Made by a program: the position numbers and the translations under genes. The notes under the pieces were generated by a model. It made no database searches. It had not been told where the DNA came from and saw only the letters and a program-made list of their open reading frames with translations. From Thinopyrum elongatum (lineage: Eukaryota; Streptophyta; Magnoliopsida; Poales; Poaceae), in assembly GCA_011799875.1 (NCBI GenBank), contig CM022303.1, positions 297,612,362 to 297,676,361 on the forward strand: a DNA stretch of 64,000 bases. Reading direction: 5' to 3'. This document shows, piece after piece, positions 45,410 to 58,165 of this stretch; position 1 is the first letter of the stretch, and every line of letters starts with the position of its first letter.

Positions 45410-48400
45410 TGTGACACCCCCGGCTCAATCGTGCACTAATCATACACGCAAATGCACACGATCAAGCCTAAGGACTCAGGAGAAGATATCACAACACAAC
45501 TCTAAAACATAATTAAAGTCATACAAGCTTTATATTACAAGCCAGGGGCCTCGAGGGCTCGAATACATAAGCTCACATACAAGCGTCAGTGGAAGCATCA
45601 GATATCTGAGTACAGATATAAAAGAAGCACATATAGGCCCTTAAAAGACGGGGCTAAAGAAAACACTACGATCGAAAGGCGCAGGCCTCCTGCCTGGGAC
45701 CCTCCGAACCTACTCCTGGTCGTCGGCAACTCGTAGTAGTATCCACCCTCGGGGTAGTAGTAGCGAACGTCGGCGGAGGCAGCTGTATCCGGGGCTCCGT
45801 CATCTGGTTGCATGAAATGGATATGGGGGAAAAAGAAAGCAAAGCAACCGTGAGTACTCATCCAAAGTACTCAGCAAGCAAGGATCTACACTACATATGC
45901 AACATTATCAAAGAGAGGTTGTATATGTGGACTGGGCTGCAGAAATGCTAGAATAGAGGGAAGGCCTAGTCCTATCGAAGACTAGCATCTTCAGAGGTCT
46001 TGCAGCATTAGAAGAGTGTAGATTAGTACAATATAAGGTAGTAGTAATGTTATCAATCCTCACCCAGAGATCCTTTCTTGACTCCCTGCGAGAAATCAAT
46101 CCCAGAGCCATACTGTCATCAACCTCGTCCAGAGATCCCTTCTCGACTCCCTGCGAGAAGCAATCCCAGAGCCATAGTATCCAATTCTAGTTGTATCGAT
46201 CGGGATACAACTCCGAGTGTCCGTTACCAAGGATCCGGTTATGCATAGATTAGTTCTTCCCTCCAGGGGTGCACCAACTTACCCACCACGCTCGCTTAAC
46301 TCCGGCCGGTACACACTTTTCTGGGTCTTGCCCGGCCTCGGCCAAATGACACACCGCAACCCTACCTAGAGCTCAGCAGAGAGGTCCCTGTCGGTCTACA
46401 TCCTAAGCGCTCAGAGGTCTTGGGCCATCGCCCTGTGCACTCCGAGTCGTTGCGTGTAGGGGGAAGCCAGGCACCAGGGGGGCGCCGGTCCGTCCCGGCC
46501 GCAATGCTGAACTGGACGTCTGACAGAGCTTTCGGCTGATGCATACGATGCAGAGTGCCCATAACTTTTCCCACGTGATGGTTAGTGCTATCGGGCCAAA
46601 GGCCCACTCGAATCAAATATCCAAATCGTTAGTACCTTGGGGGTGCAGTAACAAGCAGAGACTCACGATCGATGTGACCTCGTCGCCCCATCTCGAGGAC
46701 TTGCGGCAAGGGCCAAGAATGCCCGGCCACGCCTCGTATTCTCACTCGGGCACCATCCACGTCAACCCGTCTTCACATCACACGCGGGTACCCCTCAGGG
46801 TTGACCCGCCTTCCAAGTAATAGTGTAAAGTCCAATTATCTGTGTGTCCATAACATCAAGGGAATCCGAGGTATCACCCTCGATGGATTCCTACTCGATG
46901 TATCCATCAAGGTGAACTCGGAGGAATCACCCGCGATGGGTTCACACTTGAGGTATTGCATGACAGCGTTGTTATCGGAAGTGGTGGAGGAATCACCCTC
47001 GATGACCACGACCGAATAGCTACCCTACAGAGTTAACATCAGAAGTGCTACACGAGGTATCACCCTCGGCACTCGATAGTAACGCTGCAGTGTCGTTACA
47101 ACTAAGGGGGTGATGTGCGGTGCTGGGGCCTGGTCATCGAGTCTTCTGATGATCCAGCGGGGCAATCAGGACAAGTGGGGTCACTGAGAGGTCTCTACCC
47201 AGCCTATACTAGACAGTTTAGGATAAGCAGGTAAGGTTTCAATAGCAGGTTACAATAAACAGGCTATGCATCAGAATAGGTAAAACAGTTGCAGCAGCAA
47301 TTCTAATGCAAGCATGAGAGAGAAAGAATATGCGATATCGGTATGCTCAAGGGGGGGGAGCTTGCCTGGTTGCTCGGTGGCAAGGGCAAGGTCGTCAGTG
47401 GTGTCGTCGGGCTCCTGAGCTGTGTCGGTCTCGGGAAATGCGTCTATAGCGGGGTCTACCGAGAGAGAAGAGGGGAGGAAACAGTAAATATAAAGCAAAC
47501 AAGAGCAAGACATGACATTACGCAGAGCTAGGGGTGTTCTGACGTGGTGCTACATGATATAGGTGAAGAGGGAAAACATCCGGGAATGTTTTCCCGAAGT
47601 TTGGCATTTTTAGACAGATGAAACGGAGGGGGACGGTTGCATCTTCGCTATGCTAGGGACATGTGGTGGATGAACGGACCGCCTATTCGGATTCGTCTCG
47701 TCGTTCTGAGCAACTTTCATGTACAAAGTTTTTTGATGTGAGCTACGGATTATTTTATATGATTTTCTAAGGATTTTTAGTATTTTCTGGAATTATTTAA
47801 TTTAACAGGAATATCTAAAATGATTTGTGATGTCAGCATGATGTCACTGTGACATCAGCAGTCAAACCGCCTGAGTCAAGTCAAACCTGACCTGCGGGAC
47901 CCACCTGTCATACTCAGTGGCTAACTAACTGAGTTTATCTAATCTAACTACCTAACTAATTAACAGGGGCCCACTTGTCAGTGACTAATTAGTGATTTAA
48001 TTAAGTAATTAACAGATTTAATTTATTTTAAAAACGCTTAAAGGGGTGGGGCCCGTATGTCATTGACTGGGGCCTGCCCAGTCAGCACAGTTGACTTTGT
48101 CAGCTGGTCAACAGGGGACCACGGGCCCATCGGTCAGTGGCACAGGGGCGGGGCCCACCGGGGCCAGGTCAGCGCCGGCCGCCGGAGCTCTCCGGCGAGG
48201 TGAAACACAGCGGCGAGTGCGGGAGGGGCTCGGGTTTCGTCGTTCGGCGACCAAATCGACGGCGGTTGGTCGCGTTCGAACGGGAACAACGCTCCGCGTC
48301 GATCTATGGCTCTAGCGCGGGCTAAAACGATCGGAGCCGAGCGCTAGGTCGTCGCCGGCGGACGCCGGAATCAGGCGTTGGTGGCTACAGCGATGTGGGG

Positions 48401-49556
48401 GCATGGCAAACGATGCGAAGAGCGCCGTTGGTGTCCTACGAGCTCCAGGAGCTCGACTACGAGCTCGGTCGCGAGCTCGAGCTATGGTGGCCACGGCGGC
48501 GAGTTCATCTACGGCGACGAGTTCGGGCGCCTCGGGTACGGCCACTACGATGATGGAAAACATGCAGAGAAGAAAGGGGAAAGATGGAGACTGCTCACCG
48601 GGAGCCGTAGGGCGGTGGCAGTGTGCCCGGGAGGGCTTGCCGGAACGAATCGACGGCAGCGATCCCAGTGGCCGTAGGGGAATGAGAAGGTCAAGGACGG
48701 CGATGCAGGGGCTCCCGGCTTCGGTTGAACAGTGGAGGGGAAGGAGGCGACGTCGAGGAAACCGATGGACACGTCGGAGCGGCGGGGAGGCACGGTGGCC
48801 GCGAGCTTTACGGCGGCACGGCCATGGCGCCGCTCGGGTGAGTTGGGAGAGAGTGAGGGAGAAATGGGAGAGGTGCTAGGGTTCATCTGCGGGGTCGAGG
48901 GGGCTCCTAGTAGGCGTCCACGGCGGCAGCAGCGTGCGTTGTCGAGTAGAGGCGAGGGGGGGGGAGGCCGGGGCGCGGCGTGTGGGCGCGGCGACAGCGG
49001 CTCGGCGATGAACAGAGGAGGAAGGAGGGGACAGGCATGGGCTGGGCTGCACTGTGGCCACTTAGGCCCAGGCGCGTTGGCCTTTTTGTTTTTCTATTTT
49101 CTTTTCTGCTTTCTGTTTTTGTTTTTTGTTTTGTCTTTTGTTTATATTGCAAATGGCTTTTGTAAAATATGTGGCTGGTCCAAATATTAACAGTGCAAAA
49201 TTAGTCACTGCTAGAAAATGGTTTGATATCCATATCTTTTTATTTAATTGAAAAAGGATTAGATAGTGTTGTTTTGCTGCTGTTACTTGTTGTTTGAGTT
49301 ACTAAATTAATCTATTAAATGTTGGTTATAATTTTAGCATTGTCTCTCGAATATTTGTTATTTAATGAACATTTTAGATTCTGATTTGAACAACTTTTAT
49401 TTTCCACTTTGAATTTAATTGAAGTTTGAATTTCCAATTGAATTTGAATATTGCTGAAATGAGATATGTTACTCATGATGATTAAGCACTGTTGATCATG
49501 ATGACATGGCATTATCAACTGGGGGATTACTGTGGCTAACCACTGGGGGTGTTACA
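45410..49556 (-). repeat. L 5' LTR, complete
   Basis: 4147 bases from TGTAACACCCCCAGTGG (49556, descending) to GGGGGTGTCACA (45410). It shows the uninterrupted sequence CTACCTAACTAATTAACAGG at 47946-47965, into whose counterpart element G was inserted in the other LTR. Confidence 0.93.
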
Positions 49557-50049
49557 GAACCCCCCTCCGACGGAGTGCCGGAAAAGGCCCCAAGATGGAA
49601 TCTCACTGGAACAGAGGCTTGTGGCGGTGGAAAAGTATTTTTTTGTGTGCCCTCTGGCATAGGGGGAATATTTGAGGATTTATAGTGCGAAGATTAGGGT
49701 TAGGAGGTCTCTGAGGGGCCCACAAGCCCTGGGGTCGCCCCCCTGGGGCACGCCCCTACGGCTTGTGGCATCCTTGTAGGTCTTCTGGCCTCCTCTCCAA
49801 GTCTCGTGGGTTTCTTCTAGTCAAAGAAAAATCACCATAAAGTTTTATTCTGTTTGGACTCTGTTTGATATTCCTTTTCTGTAGAAGTCAAAAACAAGGA
49901 AAAAACAGAAACTGGCACTGGGCTCTAGGTTAATTAGTTAGTCCCAAAAATAATATAAAATAGCATATTAATGCATATAAAACATCCAAAACAGATAATA
50001 TAATAGCATGGAACAATCAAAAATTATAGATACGTTGGAGACGTATCAT
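49557..50049 (-). repeat. R 5' LTR, outer part (fragment 1 of 3)
   Basis: From GAACC (duplication around L) to the LTR start TGATACGTCTCCAACG at 50049. The wording CTCCGACGGAGTGCCGG and TTAGTCCCAAAAATAATATA is characteristic of this LTR group. Confidence 0.9.
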
Positions 50050-50166
50050 TGCATTGGTATGCTTGGAATTTATGCTTGAGATACGATTATACTTATTGCT
50101 CTAGGATGAAGGCTCCACACCTTCCCTTTTCATGTAAATTTAATGATAATGAAACCTTGACTTCTT

Positions 50167-51153
50167 ATGCTAATGTTTACTTATGATTACTATGATGTGG
50201 AACAAACAGAAGAATTTGTTGCTTTTAAGGGTGCTTATGAAATTGAATCTTTGTTTGAAAAGTATGAAGATTTTGATGATGCGGTTTATAGACCTGAATT
50301 TTTTTCTATACTTTAATATTGCTATGAGAATTACAAATACAATGCTGATATTGATGATTTTATTGAGAAATTCTCCACTGTCCAAGAAGAGACTAATATT
50401 TTGCGGGAATCTATGGACGAAGAAATTGCTGAAATTGTGAGCCCATTAGATGAAAAAGATGAGGAGGAGAGCGAAGAACAAAAGGAGGAAGAGCGGATTA
50501 GCTACCCGTGCCCACCTTCTAATGAGAGTAAGTCTTCAACTCATACATTATTTAATTTCCCTTCATTCTTATTGAAGGATGATTGCTATGATCCCATTGA
50601 TTCATTTGAAATATCCCTTTTTGATGAAATCGATGCTTGCTATGCTTGTGGCCAAGATGCCAATTTGAATTATGCTTATGGAGATGAACTTGCTATAGAT
50701 CCTTAAGTTAAGAATGAGATTGTTGCTATTGCACCCACACATGATAGTCCCATTATCTTTTTGAATTCTGTCAACTATACTATATCGTAGAAGTTTGCGC
50801 TTATTAAGGATTATATTGATGGGTGGCGTTTTACCACTACACATGATGATTTTGATGAATATAATATGCGTGTGCTTGCTGCTCCTACTTGCAATTATTA
50901 TAAGAGAGGAACTACATCTCTACCTCTCTATGTTTCCAACACGACAAAATTGCAAGAAACTGTTTATATTATGCATTGGCCTTTACTTGATGTGCATAAT
51001 TTTTTCTTTTATGACATGCAGATGCATAGGAAGAGAGTTAGACTTCGTTGTTGCATGATATATATTACTTTGTGCTCACTACTAAAATACAAATCATTGT
51101 TAATTAAAATAGGCTTTGATGTACCTTGGGATCCGGGTGGATCAATTACTTGA
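50167..51153 (+). pseudogene. Acidic unknown ORF of F, three stops
   Basis: One frame runs from ATG at 50167 (or 50173) to TGA at 51151-51153, 329 codons, with stops at 50314, 50704 and 50788. It reads YDVEQTEEFVAFKGAYEIES, then an acidic run (DEKDEEESEEQKEEER), HTLFNFPSFLLKDDCYDPID and SFEISLFDEIDACYACGQDA, and ends LIKIGFDVPWDPGGSIT. The pattern of isolated stops in an otherwise coherent frame shows a decayed gene. It sits immediately upstream of the GCTGCCAGGGAGACAACCC motif, the place where the gag-protease frame of R ends. I do not recognise a domain and cannot say whether it is a structural or accessory protein of this Athila group. Confidence 0.65.
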
Positions 51154-54100
51154 GCACTTTATGCCTAGCTTAATGGCTTTAAAGAAAGTGCTGCCAGGGA
51201 GACAACCCGAAAGTTTTAGAGAGTCATTTTATTCTGTTGTGTGCTTTTAAGAAGTTTAAAAAAAATATAGAGGGGAACCTAAAACTTTTCAAAAGACGAG
51301 CACCGTTGAAGTGAGGGAGCTCCTTGAACTTTGTTCATGCCCATGGAAACTTTGAAAATCTTGAATTACAAAAAAATTTCAACAAAAATAATTATCCCCT
51401 TATACAAATCCATTGTATTATAAAAATAATGTCCCAAGATTTGCCTTTAGGATGATTAGATTGTTTGTTTGGTATGTGCAGTGCAAAAATAGAAACATTG
51501 GCTGTGGTGCTTGAATTTACGTTTTTTACTAGAACTTCAAAAGTTTCTGAAATTTTTACAAAGTACTGATTTGGAATTTTTTTTTATTTTGTCCTAATTT
51601 TTCATAATTTTTGGAGTTACAGAAGTATGGTCAATATTTAGATTGCTAAAGAGTGTTCTATTTTTGATAGATTCTGTTTTTTATGCATTGTTTTGCGTGT
51701 TTTGATGTATCTATGGATTGTATCGGTGATATAAGCCGGTGTGAAGTTAGAGTACAGTAGTTATAATGCAAAAATAAAATATTAATGTGTTTGCAACAAT
51801 ACTTAAAGTAGTGATTTGCTTTATTATACTAACGGATCTCACGAGGGTTTTGTTAAGTTTTGTGTGATTGAAGTTTTCAAGTTTTGGGTGAGATCACGAT
51901 GGATGAAGGAATAAGGAGTGGCAAGAGACTAAGCTTGGGGATGCCCGAGGCACCCCAAGGTAATATTCAAGGACTCCCAAGAAACTAAGCTTAGGGATGC
52001 CCCAGAAGGCATCCCCTCTTTCTTCTAACGACCATCGGTAATTTTACTTGGAGCTATATTTTTATTCATCACATGATATGCGTAAATTCTTGGAGAGTCT
52101 TTTGTGTTTATTTTTTACTTTTCTTTTATGCACCGTGCTGGTATGAGATAGTCCTTGGTTGATTTATAGAATGCTCTTTGCACTTCACTTATATCTTTTG
52201 AGTATGGCTTTATAGAATGCTTCATGTGCTTCACTTATATCATTTGAAGTTTGGATTGCATGTTTCTCTACACATAGAAAACCGCCATTTGTAGAATACT
52301 CTTTTGCTTCACTTATATTTGTTAGGATTGGGCAAATCTTTTGTAGAAAGAATTAAACTCTCATGCTTCACTTATATCTATTTAGAGAGTTGACAAGAAT
52401 TGGTCATTCACATGGTTAGCCATTAAATCCAACATAAAACTTGTCGATCACTGAATATGATATGTTTGATTCCTTGCAATAGTTTTGCGATATAGAGATG
52501 GTAATATGTGGGAGGTACTAGTGAATGATTGTGGTTTAGTAAGAATACTGGCGTTAAGGTTTGTGATTCCTGAAGCATGCACGTATAGTCTCTCGTTATG
52601 CTATGAAATTGGAGCTTGATTTATTATTGATTGTCTTCCTTATGAGTGGCAGTCGGGGACGAGCGATGGTCTTTTCCTACCAATCTAGCCCCCTAGGAGC
52701 ATGTGTAGTAGTACTTTGCTTCGAGGGCTAATAAACTTTTGCAATAAGTATGTGAGTTCTTTATGACTAATGTGAGTCCATGGATTATAAGCACTCTCAC
52801 CTTTCCGCAATTTGCTAGCCTCTTTGGTACCGTGCATTGCCCTTTCTCACCTTGAGAGTTGGTGCAAACTTCGCCAGTGCATCCGAACCCTGTGATATGA
52901 TACACTCTATCACACATAAGCCTCATTATATCTTCCTCAAAACAGCCACCATACCTACCTATTATGACATTTCCATAACCATTCCGAGATATATTGCCAT
53001 GCAACTTCCGTCATCATCATATAAATGACTTGATTATTCATTGTGATATTGCTTTGCATGATCGTAAGATAGCTAGCATGATATTTTAATGGCTTGTCTG
53101 TTTTTTTATATCTTTGCTATGGTAGATCATTGCACATCCTGGTACACTGCCAGAGGCATCCATATAGAGTCATCATGTATTAGTTGTATCGAGTTGTAAT
53201 ATCGAGTTGTAAGTAAATAAAAGTGTGATGATCATCATTATTAGAGAATTGTCCCAGTGAGGAAAGGATGATGGAGACTATGATTCCACCACAAGTCGGG
53301 ATGAGACTCCGGACGAAAAAAGAGAGGCCAAAAAGAGCCCAACAAAAAAAAGAAAAAAAAAGAGAAAACAAAAAAATGAGAGAAAAAGAGAGAAGGGGCA
53401 ATGCTACTATCCTGTAACACACTTGTGCTTCAGAGTAGCACCATGTTTTTCATATAGAGAGTCTCCTATGTTGTCACTTTCATATACTAGTGGGAATTTT
53501 TCATTATAGAACTTGGCTTGTATATTCCGATGATGGGCTTCCTCAAATGCCCGAGGTCTTCATGAGCAAGAAAGTTGGATGCACACCCACTTAGTTTTCA
53601 GTTTGAGCTTTCATACACTTATAGCTCTTGGTGCATCCGTTGCATGGCAATCCCTACTCCTCGCATTGACATCAATTGATGGGCATCTCCATAGCCCGTT
53701 GATTAGCCGCGTCGATGTGAGACTTTCTTGCTTTTTTGTCTTCTCCATATTATCTCTATCACCATACTCTATTCCACCCACAGTGCTATATCCATGGCTT
53801 GCGCTCATGTATTGCGTGGGGGTTAAAAAAGCTGAAGCGCGTTAAAAAGTATGAACCAATTGCTCGGCTTGTCATCGGGGTTGTGCATGATAAATACTTT
53901 GTGTTAAGAATATGGAGCATGACAAGGCTATATGATTTTGTAGGGATAACGTTCTTTAGCATTGATAATTTGAAAGACATGATTGTTTGTTGGGATGCCT
54001 GAGTATTGATATCTTTATGTCAAATTATAGACTATTGCTTTGAATCACTCGTGTCTTAATATTCATGCCATGATTAGATTACATGATCAAGATTATGCTC

Positions 54101-54160
54101 GGTAGTATTCCACATCAAAAATTATCTTTTTTATCATTTACCTACTCAAGGACGAGTAGG
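51154..54160 (+). other. F 3' non-coding region
   Basis: AT-rich, no supported gene; it is homologous to 1-2513 (reversed). It contains duplicated AAGCTTGGGGATGCC words (51933, 51988), a degenerate CTTCACTTATATC array at 52170-52390, and a purine-rich run at 53320-53400. Confidence 0.7.
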
Positions 54161-54178
54161 AATTAAGCTTGGGGATGC
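54161..54178 (+). promoter_or_regulatory. F polypurine tract
   Basis: AATTAAGCTTGGGGATGC lies directly before the LTR start TGATACGTCTCC. Confidence 0.75.
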
Positions 54179-55685
54179 TGATACGTCTCCATCGTATCTA
54201 TAATTTTTGATTGTTTCATGCCAATATTCTACAACTTTCATATACTTTTGGCAATATTTTATATTATTTTTTGGGACTAACATATTGATCCAGTGCCCAG
54301 TGCCAGTTCCTATTTGTTGCATGTTTTTTGTTTCATAGAATATCCATACCAAACGAAGTCCAAACATGATATAAATTTACGGAGATTTATTTTGGAATAT
54401 ATGTGATTTTTGGGAAGCGAAATCAACGCGAGACGATGCCCGAGGGGCCCACAAGCTCAATGGGGGCGCCCCTACCCAGGGGACCACCCCGTAGGTCAGT
54501 TGGAGGTGTCCTTCGGCCGCATGGAATCTTATATTTGGATAAAAATTGTGTTAAAATTTCAGCCCAATCGAAGTTATGGATCTCCAGGAATTTAAGAAAC
54601 AGTGAAAGGCCAGAAAACAGGAACGCGAAATAGAAGAGAAACAGAGAGAGATCCAATCTCGGAGGGGCTCTCGCCCCTCCGTCGCCATGGAGGACAAGGA
54701 CTAGAGGGGAAACCCTCCTCCCATCTAGGGGGAGGTTAAGGAAGAAGAAGAAGAAGGAGGGGGGCTCTCTCCCCCTCTCTCCCGGTGGCGCCGGAACGCC
54801 GCCGGGGCAAGGCTCATGACGGCAATCTACACCAACAACTTCACCGCCGTCATCGCCAACTCTCCCCCCTCTATGCAGCGGTGTAACCTCTCTTTTACCT
54901 ACTGTAATCTCTACTTAAACATGGTGCTCAACACTACGTATTATTATCCAATGATATGTGGCTATCCTATGATGTTTGAGTAGATCCGTTTTGTCATATG
55001 GGTTGATTGATGATCATGCTTGGTTTGAGTTGTATGTTTTATTATTGGTGTTGTCCTATGGTGCTCTCCGTGTTGCGCAAGCGTGAGGGATCCCCGCTGT
55101 AGGGTGTTGCAATATTTTCATGATTCGCTTATGGTGGGTGGCGTGAGTGACAGAAGCACACACCCGAGTAAGTGGGTTGTTGCGTATGGGAGTAAAGAGG
55201 ACTTGATACTTAATGTTATGGTTGGGTTTTACCTTAATGATCTTTAGTAGTTTCGGATGCTTGCTAGAGTTCCAATTGTAAGTGCATATGATCTAAGTAG
55301 AGAAAGTATGTTAGCTCATGCCTCTCCCTCATATGAAATTGTAATAATGATTTCCGGTCTAGTTATCGATTGCCTAGGGACAAATAACTTTCTTGTGACA
55401 AAAAGCTCTCTACTAAAACTAACTTAATTGTTTATTTATCTGAACAGCCCCTAGCTTTTATTTACGTGTTCTTTATTATCTTGCAAACCTACCCCGTTAC
55501 ACCTACAAAGTACTTCTAGTTTCATACTTGTTCTAGGTAAAGCAAATGTAAAGTGTGCGTAGAGTTGTATCAGTGGTCGATAGAACTTGAGGGAGGATTT
55601 GTTCTAGCTTTAGCTCTTTGTTGGGTTTGACACTCTTACTTATCAAGAAAGGCTACAATTGATCCCCTATACTTGTGGGTTATCA
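54179..55685 (+). repeat. F 3' LTR
   Basis: 1507 bases, TGATACGTC...GGGTTATCA, with TGATA/TATCA terminal inverted repeat. The opening resembles the R LTR, the rest does not. Confidence 0.85.
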
Positions 55686-56058
55686 ACCTCTAGAAGAAAA
55701 AAAAATCCCTATAGCTCTCTCTCTCTCTCTCTCTTGCGCTCTTGCTCCCAAACCTGAGATTTTCGATCTCTTTGCTCGGAGCTCCATTTCCGAAACTGTT
55801 TTGGGTGATTGCTACTTGGTATGTAACTCCTCCATTGCTCCAATTAGTTTTTGCTTTAGTGGTTTATATTTTGACTAATTAGCTACTCTTGGTGCTACTG
55901 AAAATGAGCTTGCATGTTAGATTCTTTGAGTTCCAAGTAGTTTGAATGCTTGATATAGCCTCTAGACATCCATATGAGTAGTTGCTATCAGTTTTGTGAA
56001 GTTTTATTGATATAATTTTGTGACCCAGTTTTTTTCCAGAAATTTATTCATAGGAAAA

Positions 56059-57078
56059 ATGGATTTCTTCCGGAGGATTTCCTCCAAAAGGAATGCCAAG
56101 GGAGTCATTGGGGAATCTTCGGACAGCGACCTCAACACTCCTCGTAGGGCGGAGGTTCGGCCGTGCGAATGGCCGCACATTGCCTTCATGAACGAAGCCG
56201 GATTATACCAAGAGTTCGCGCAATTCATTGCAAATGATGGACTTGCCCACTTCCTCGCAGATGAGTGTGACCAACACCACCTCCTTACAAATTCTTTTGT
56301 GCAAAACTTTCATTTCCTGAATAGGCTCGAACCCCATGAGGTGCGCTTTGATTTATATTCTGAACATCATCAGATACCACTTGTTGAATTCTGTGAGATA
56401 TGTTTGATTCCTTTTGAAGGGGAATTAAGAGATCCTAGACCAGCGGAGTTTGATGGTTTCCTCCGCACTTTAACAGTGGGTGAGGAAAGGGGCGTGTCAA
56501 AAGCCACAGCCGCTAGTCTACAATTTCCTTCTGTGCATTACTTTGTCGTATTCATAATGAAATGTTTGACTGCTAGAGAGAAAGGCAGTATACTCAGTGC
56601 CCCTGACCTTGCCATTTTACACCATGCACTTCATAATGACCATACCTATAACCTCGGGGCTATCATTGCACGTCATTTGCACACTAATAGGACTAAGGGT
56701 AAAATTCATGGTGGTATATATGATACTCGCCTAGCGAGACACTTTAATGTTCAGATACGCCACCATGATTACTTGTTGCCCAGAGTTTATTTAGATCACC
56801 AGGTGATGTAGGACCACCACTTTATTGATGCTCCTGTGCCTCCTCACCACATTCGTTATAACTTGGTCTTTAGTGAGGATACCCGTGATTTTATTCTGTT
56901 GCCTGCACCTGCTTTCTTTGACTCTTATGCCAGGAATGGATACACCATCCTACAAGCGGACATTGTCACCTACCGAAACACACAGGAAGCAGCAGAGGAG
57001 GAGGCCCAGGAGTGGGACGCTCAAGTTCCGCCGCCTCAGCACTTTCACATGGGACCGGATGGCTACTACGGATGGTGA
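56059..57078 (+). pseudogene. ATHILA ORF1-like protein, one internal stop
   Basis: The frame starts at ATG 56059 (MDFFRRISSKRNAKGVIGES), 18 bases after a TTTTTTCCAG acceptor; a matching donor (TACTTGGTATGTAAC) near 55817 suggests an intron in the 5' untranslated region. It ends at TGA 57076-57078, 340 codons, with one TAG at 56809-56811 (CAG to TAG fits). Conserved blocks are HEVRFDLYSEHHQIPLVEFC, PFEGELRDPRPAEFDGFLRT, FPSVHYFVVFIMKCL, SAPDLAILHHAL and YNLGAIIARHLHTNR, which I recognise as the ATHILA ORF-1 family (PF03078 from memory). This family is encoded downstream of pol in Athila elements; proposals of an envelope-like role exist, but no signal peptide or membrane segment is visible here. 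Confidence 0.78.
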
Positions 57079-57594
57079 TCACCAAGCTAGGCAAAAGCCT
57101 AAGCTTGGGTGAGTACGTATTTCTCACCGACATTACATTCATGTTCACACATTTCACTTTAGTTGTCGGTGTTCATCCTCTTTCATTATATTATCCATGA
57201 TTAGATTTATTTTCTCACTTTCTTCTTGTGTGTTTGAAAACCTTTGAGAAAATCCAAAAATATTTCTTGCTTCTTTTCGGTTTTTCTTTCTAGTTTAAAT
57301 TAGTTGTAGTATTAAAAGAAAACTCAAAAAGATTTCTCATTCTTCTTTTGCTAGTGTAAATAGTTTTCTCTTTTTTGTTTTCCTTTATTAATTTGCTTCT
57401 TTCAGGAAGAACCAAAAACTCCAAAAATATTTCAGTGTGTTTCTCTGAAATTCTTTTCTTTTGTTGAGTCATACTAAGGAGAAGACCACGATGAAAATGT
57501 TGAGTGGCTTTCATATGCATTATTGTTGATCTAACAAAGAGGCCATATTATATTGTCTTCTCCTTTGAATAAAATGTTTGCAGATTCCAGCTTA
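57079..57594 (+). other. H 3' non-coding segment
   Basis: T-rich, with repeated TCTTTTG/TTTTCTT tracts and no frame. It contains a CCTAAGCTTGGGTGAG motif near 57096 that resembles the polypurine region of related elements. Confidence 0.5.
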
Positions 57595-57719
57595 CACTAC
57601 TGCAGGATGCTGCTAACGCGACACTACGATCAGAGACCCTTTGATGAAACTATGTGCGATGCATTAATCGCAAATGGTGATGTAAAAAAACTGTCAAAAA
57701 AGATGCAAAATGTCTACGA

Positions 57720-58165
57720 TGAAGGATACATCAAACACGGTTCAGATTTTAGTTGCGTGTGCGATGCGGGGCATACGGTTGATCCATACGAACTGTTTGC
57801 GATGAGACAGAACAACGGAAACGGGCAGCCATATCAAGGTGTGTGCGATATACAGCATATAGTTCGCTGCGATGAACTATTTGCTATTAGGGAATGCAAC
57901 AGAAACGTTAGCCAGATCAAGGTGTGTGTGATATACGGCATACGGTTCACTCGGACGAACTATTTTCGATTAGGGAACACAACAGAAACGGTTCAACTTA
58001 ACAACATGTGTGTGATATGCGGCATACAGTTCACATAGATGAACTGTTTGCGATGAGCCAAAAGAACACAAACAATTCGTGTAAACAAGATGTGTGTGAT
58101 ACGCGACAAACAACCAACTCGGATGAACTGTTTGCGATGAGAAATTATAACACAGACGATTACTA
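57720..58165. repeat. Subterminal tandem repeats of CACTA-2
   Basis: Five to six units of 75-80 bases with words GATGAACTGTTTGCGATGAG and GTGTGTGATATRCGGCATA, the reverse of the array at 12785-13330 in CACTA-1. Confidence 0.8.

Larger units (their letters stand above)
14462..49556 (-). mobile_element. L: long-LTR gypsy element (Tekay/Del-like), pol deleted, interrupted by G
   Basis: The element is on the minus strand with LTRs of about 4.15 kb: 5' LTR 45410-49556 and 3' LTR 14462-16996 plus 41238-42828. Its ends are TGTAACACC...GTGTCACA and its 5-bp duplication GAACC is perfect. The internal region is only 2.6 kb (42829-45409): tRNA-Met-type primer site, a degraded leader frame, gag, a mutated protease remnant and the start of reverse transcriptase, then directly the polypurine tract. 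RNase H, integrase and most of reverse transcriptase are missing, so it was mobilised by relatives. Lineage is inferred from the protease wording and primer site. Confidence 0.9.
1..50049 (-). mobile_element. R: Athila-type gypsy element (Sabrina/WHAM-like), 3' LTR outside window, twice interrupted
   Basis: The element lies on the minus strand. Its 5' LTR begins TGATACGTCTCCAACGTATC at 50049 and its internal end is at about 4839, followed by a primer site, a gag-protease frame and a long 3' non-coding region that reaches base 1. The LTR is cut by CACTA-1 (4915-13449) and by element L (14462-49556). Comparison with the tail of F suggests about 300 bases of internal sequence plus the 3' LTR lie left of the window. 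No reverse transcriptase or integrase is present, so it was non-autonomous. Bases 50050-50054 (TTGCA) should be its right target duplication. Confidence 0.85.
50050..55685 (+). mobile_element. F: Athila-type gypsy element, 3' part
   Basis: The 3' internal region (50050-54178) and 3' LTR (54179-55685) are on the plus strand; the 5' part is left of the window because R inserted at 50049/50050. It is related to R in the non-coding region and in LTR start, but its LTR ends TTATCA and diverges downstream. ACCTC at 55686-55690 is its expected right duplication. Confidence 0.82.
55686..57594 (+). mobile_element. H: internal 3' part of another Athila-like element
   Basis: The sequence between F and CACTA-2 carries an ATHILA ORF1-like gene with a 5' untranslated intron, followed by TTAACAAAGAG-type 3' sequence common in Triticeae Athila elements. 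Neither LTR is in the window. F inserted at its left edge and CACTA-2 at 57595. Confidence 0.65.
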
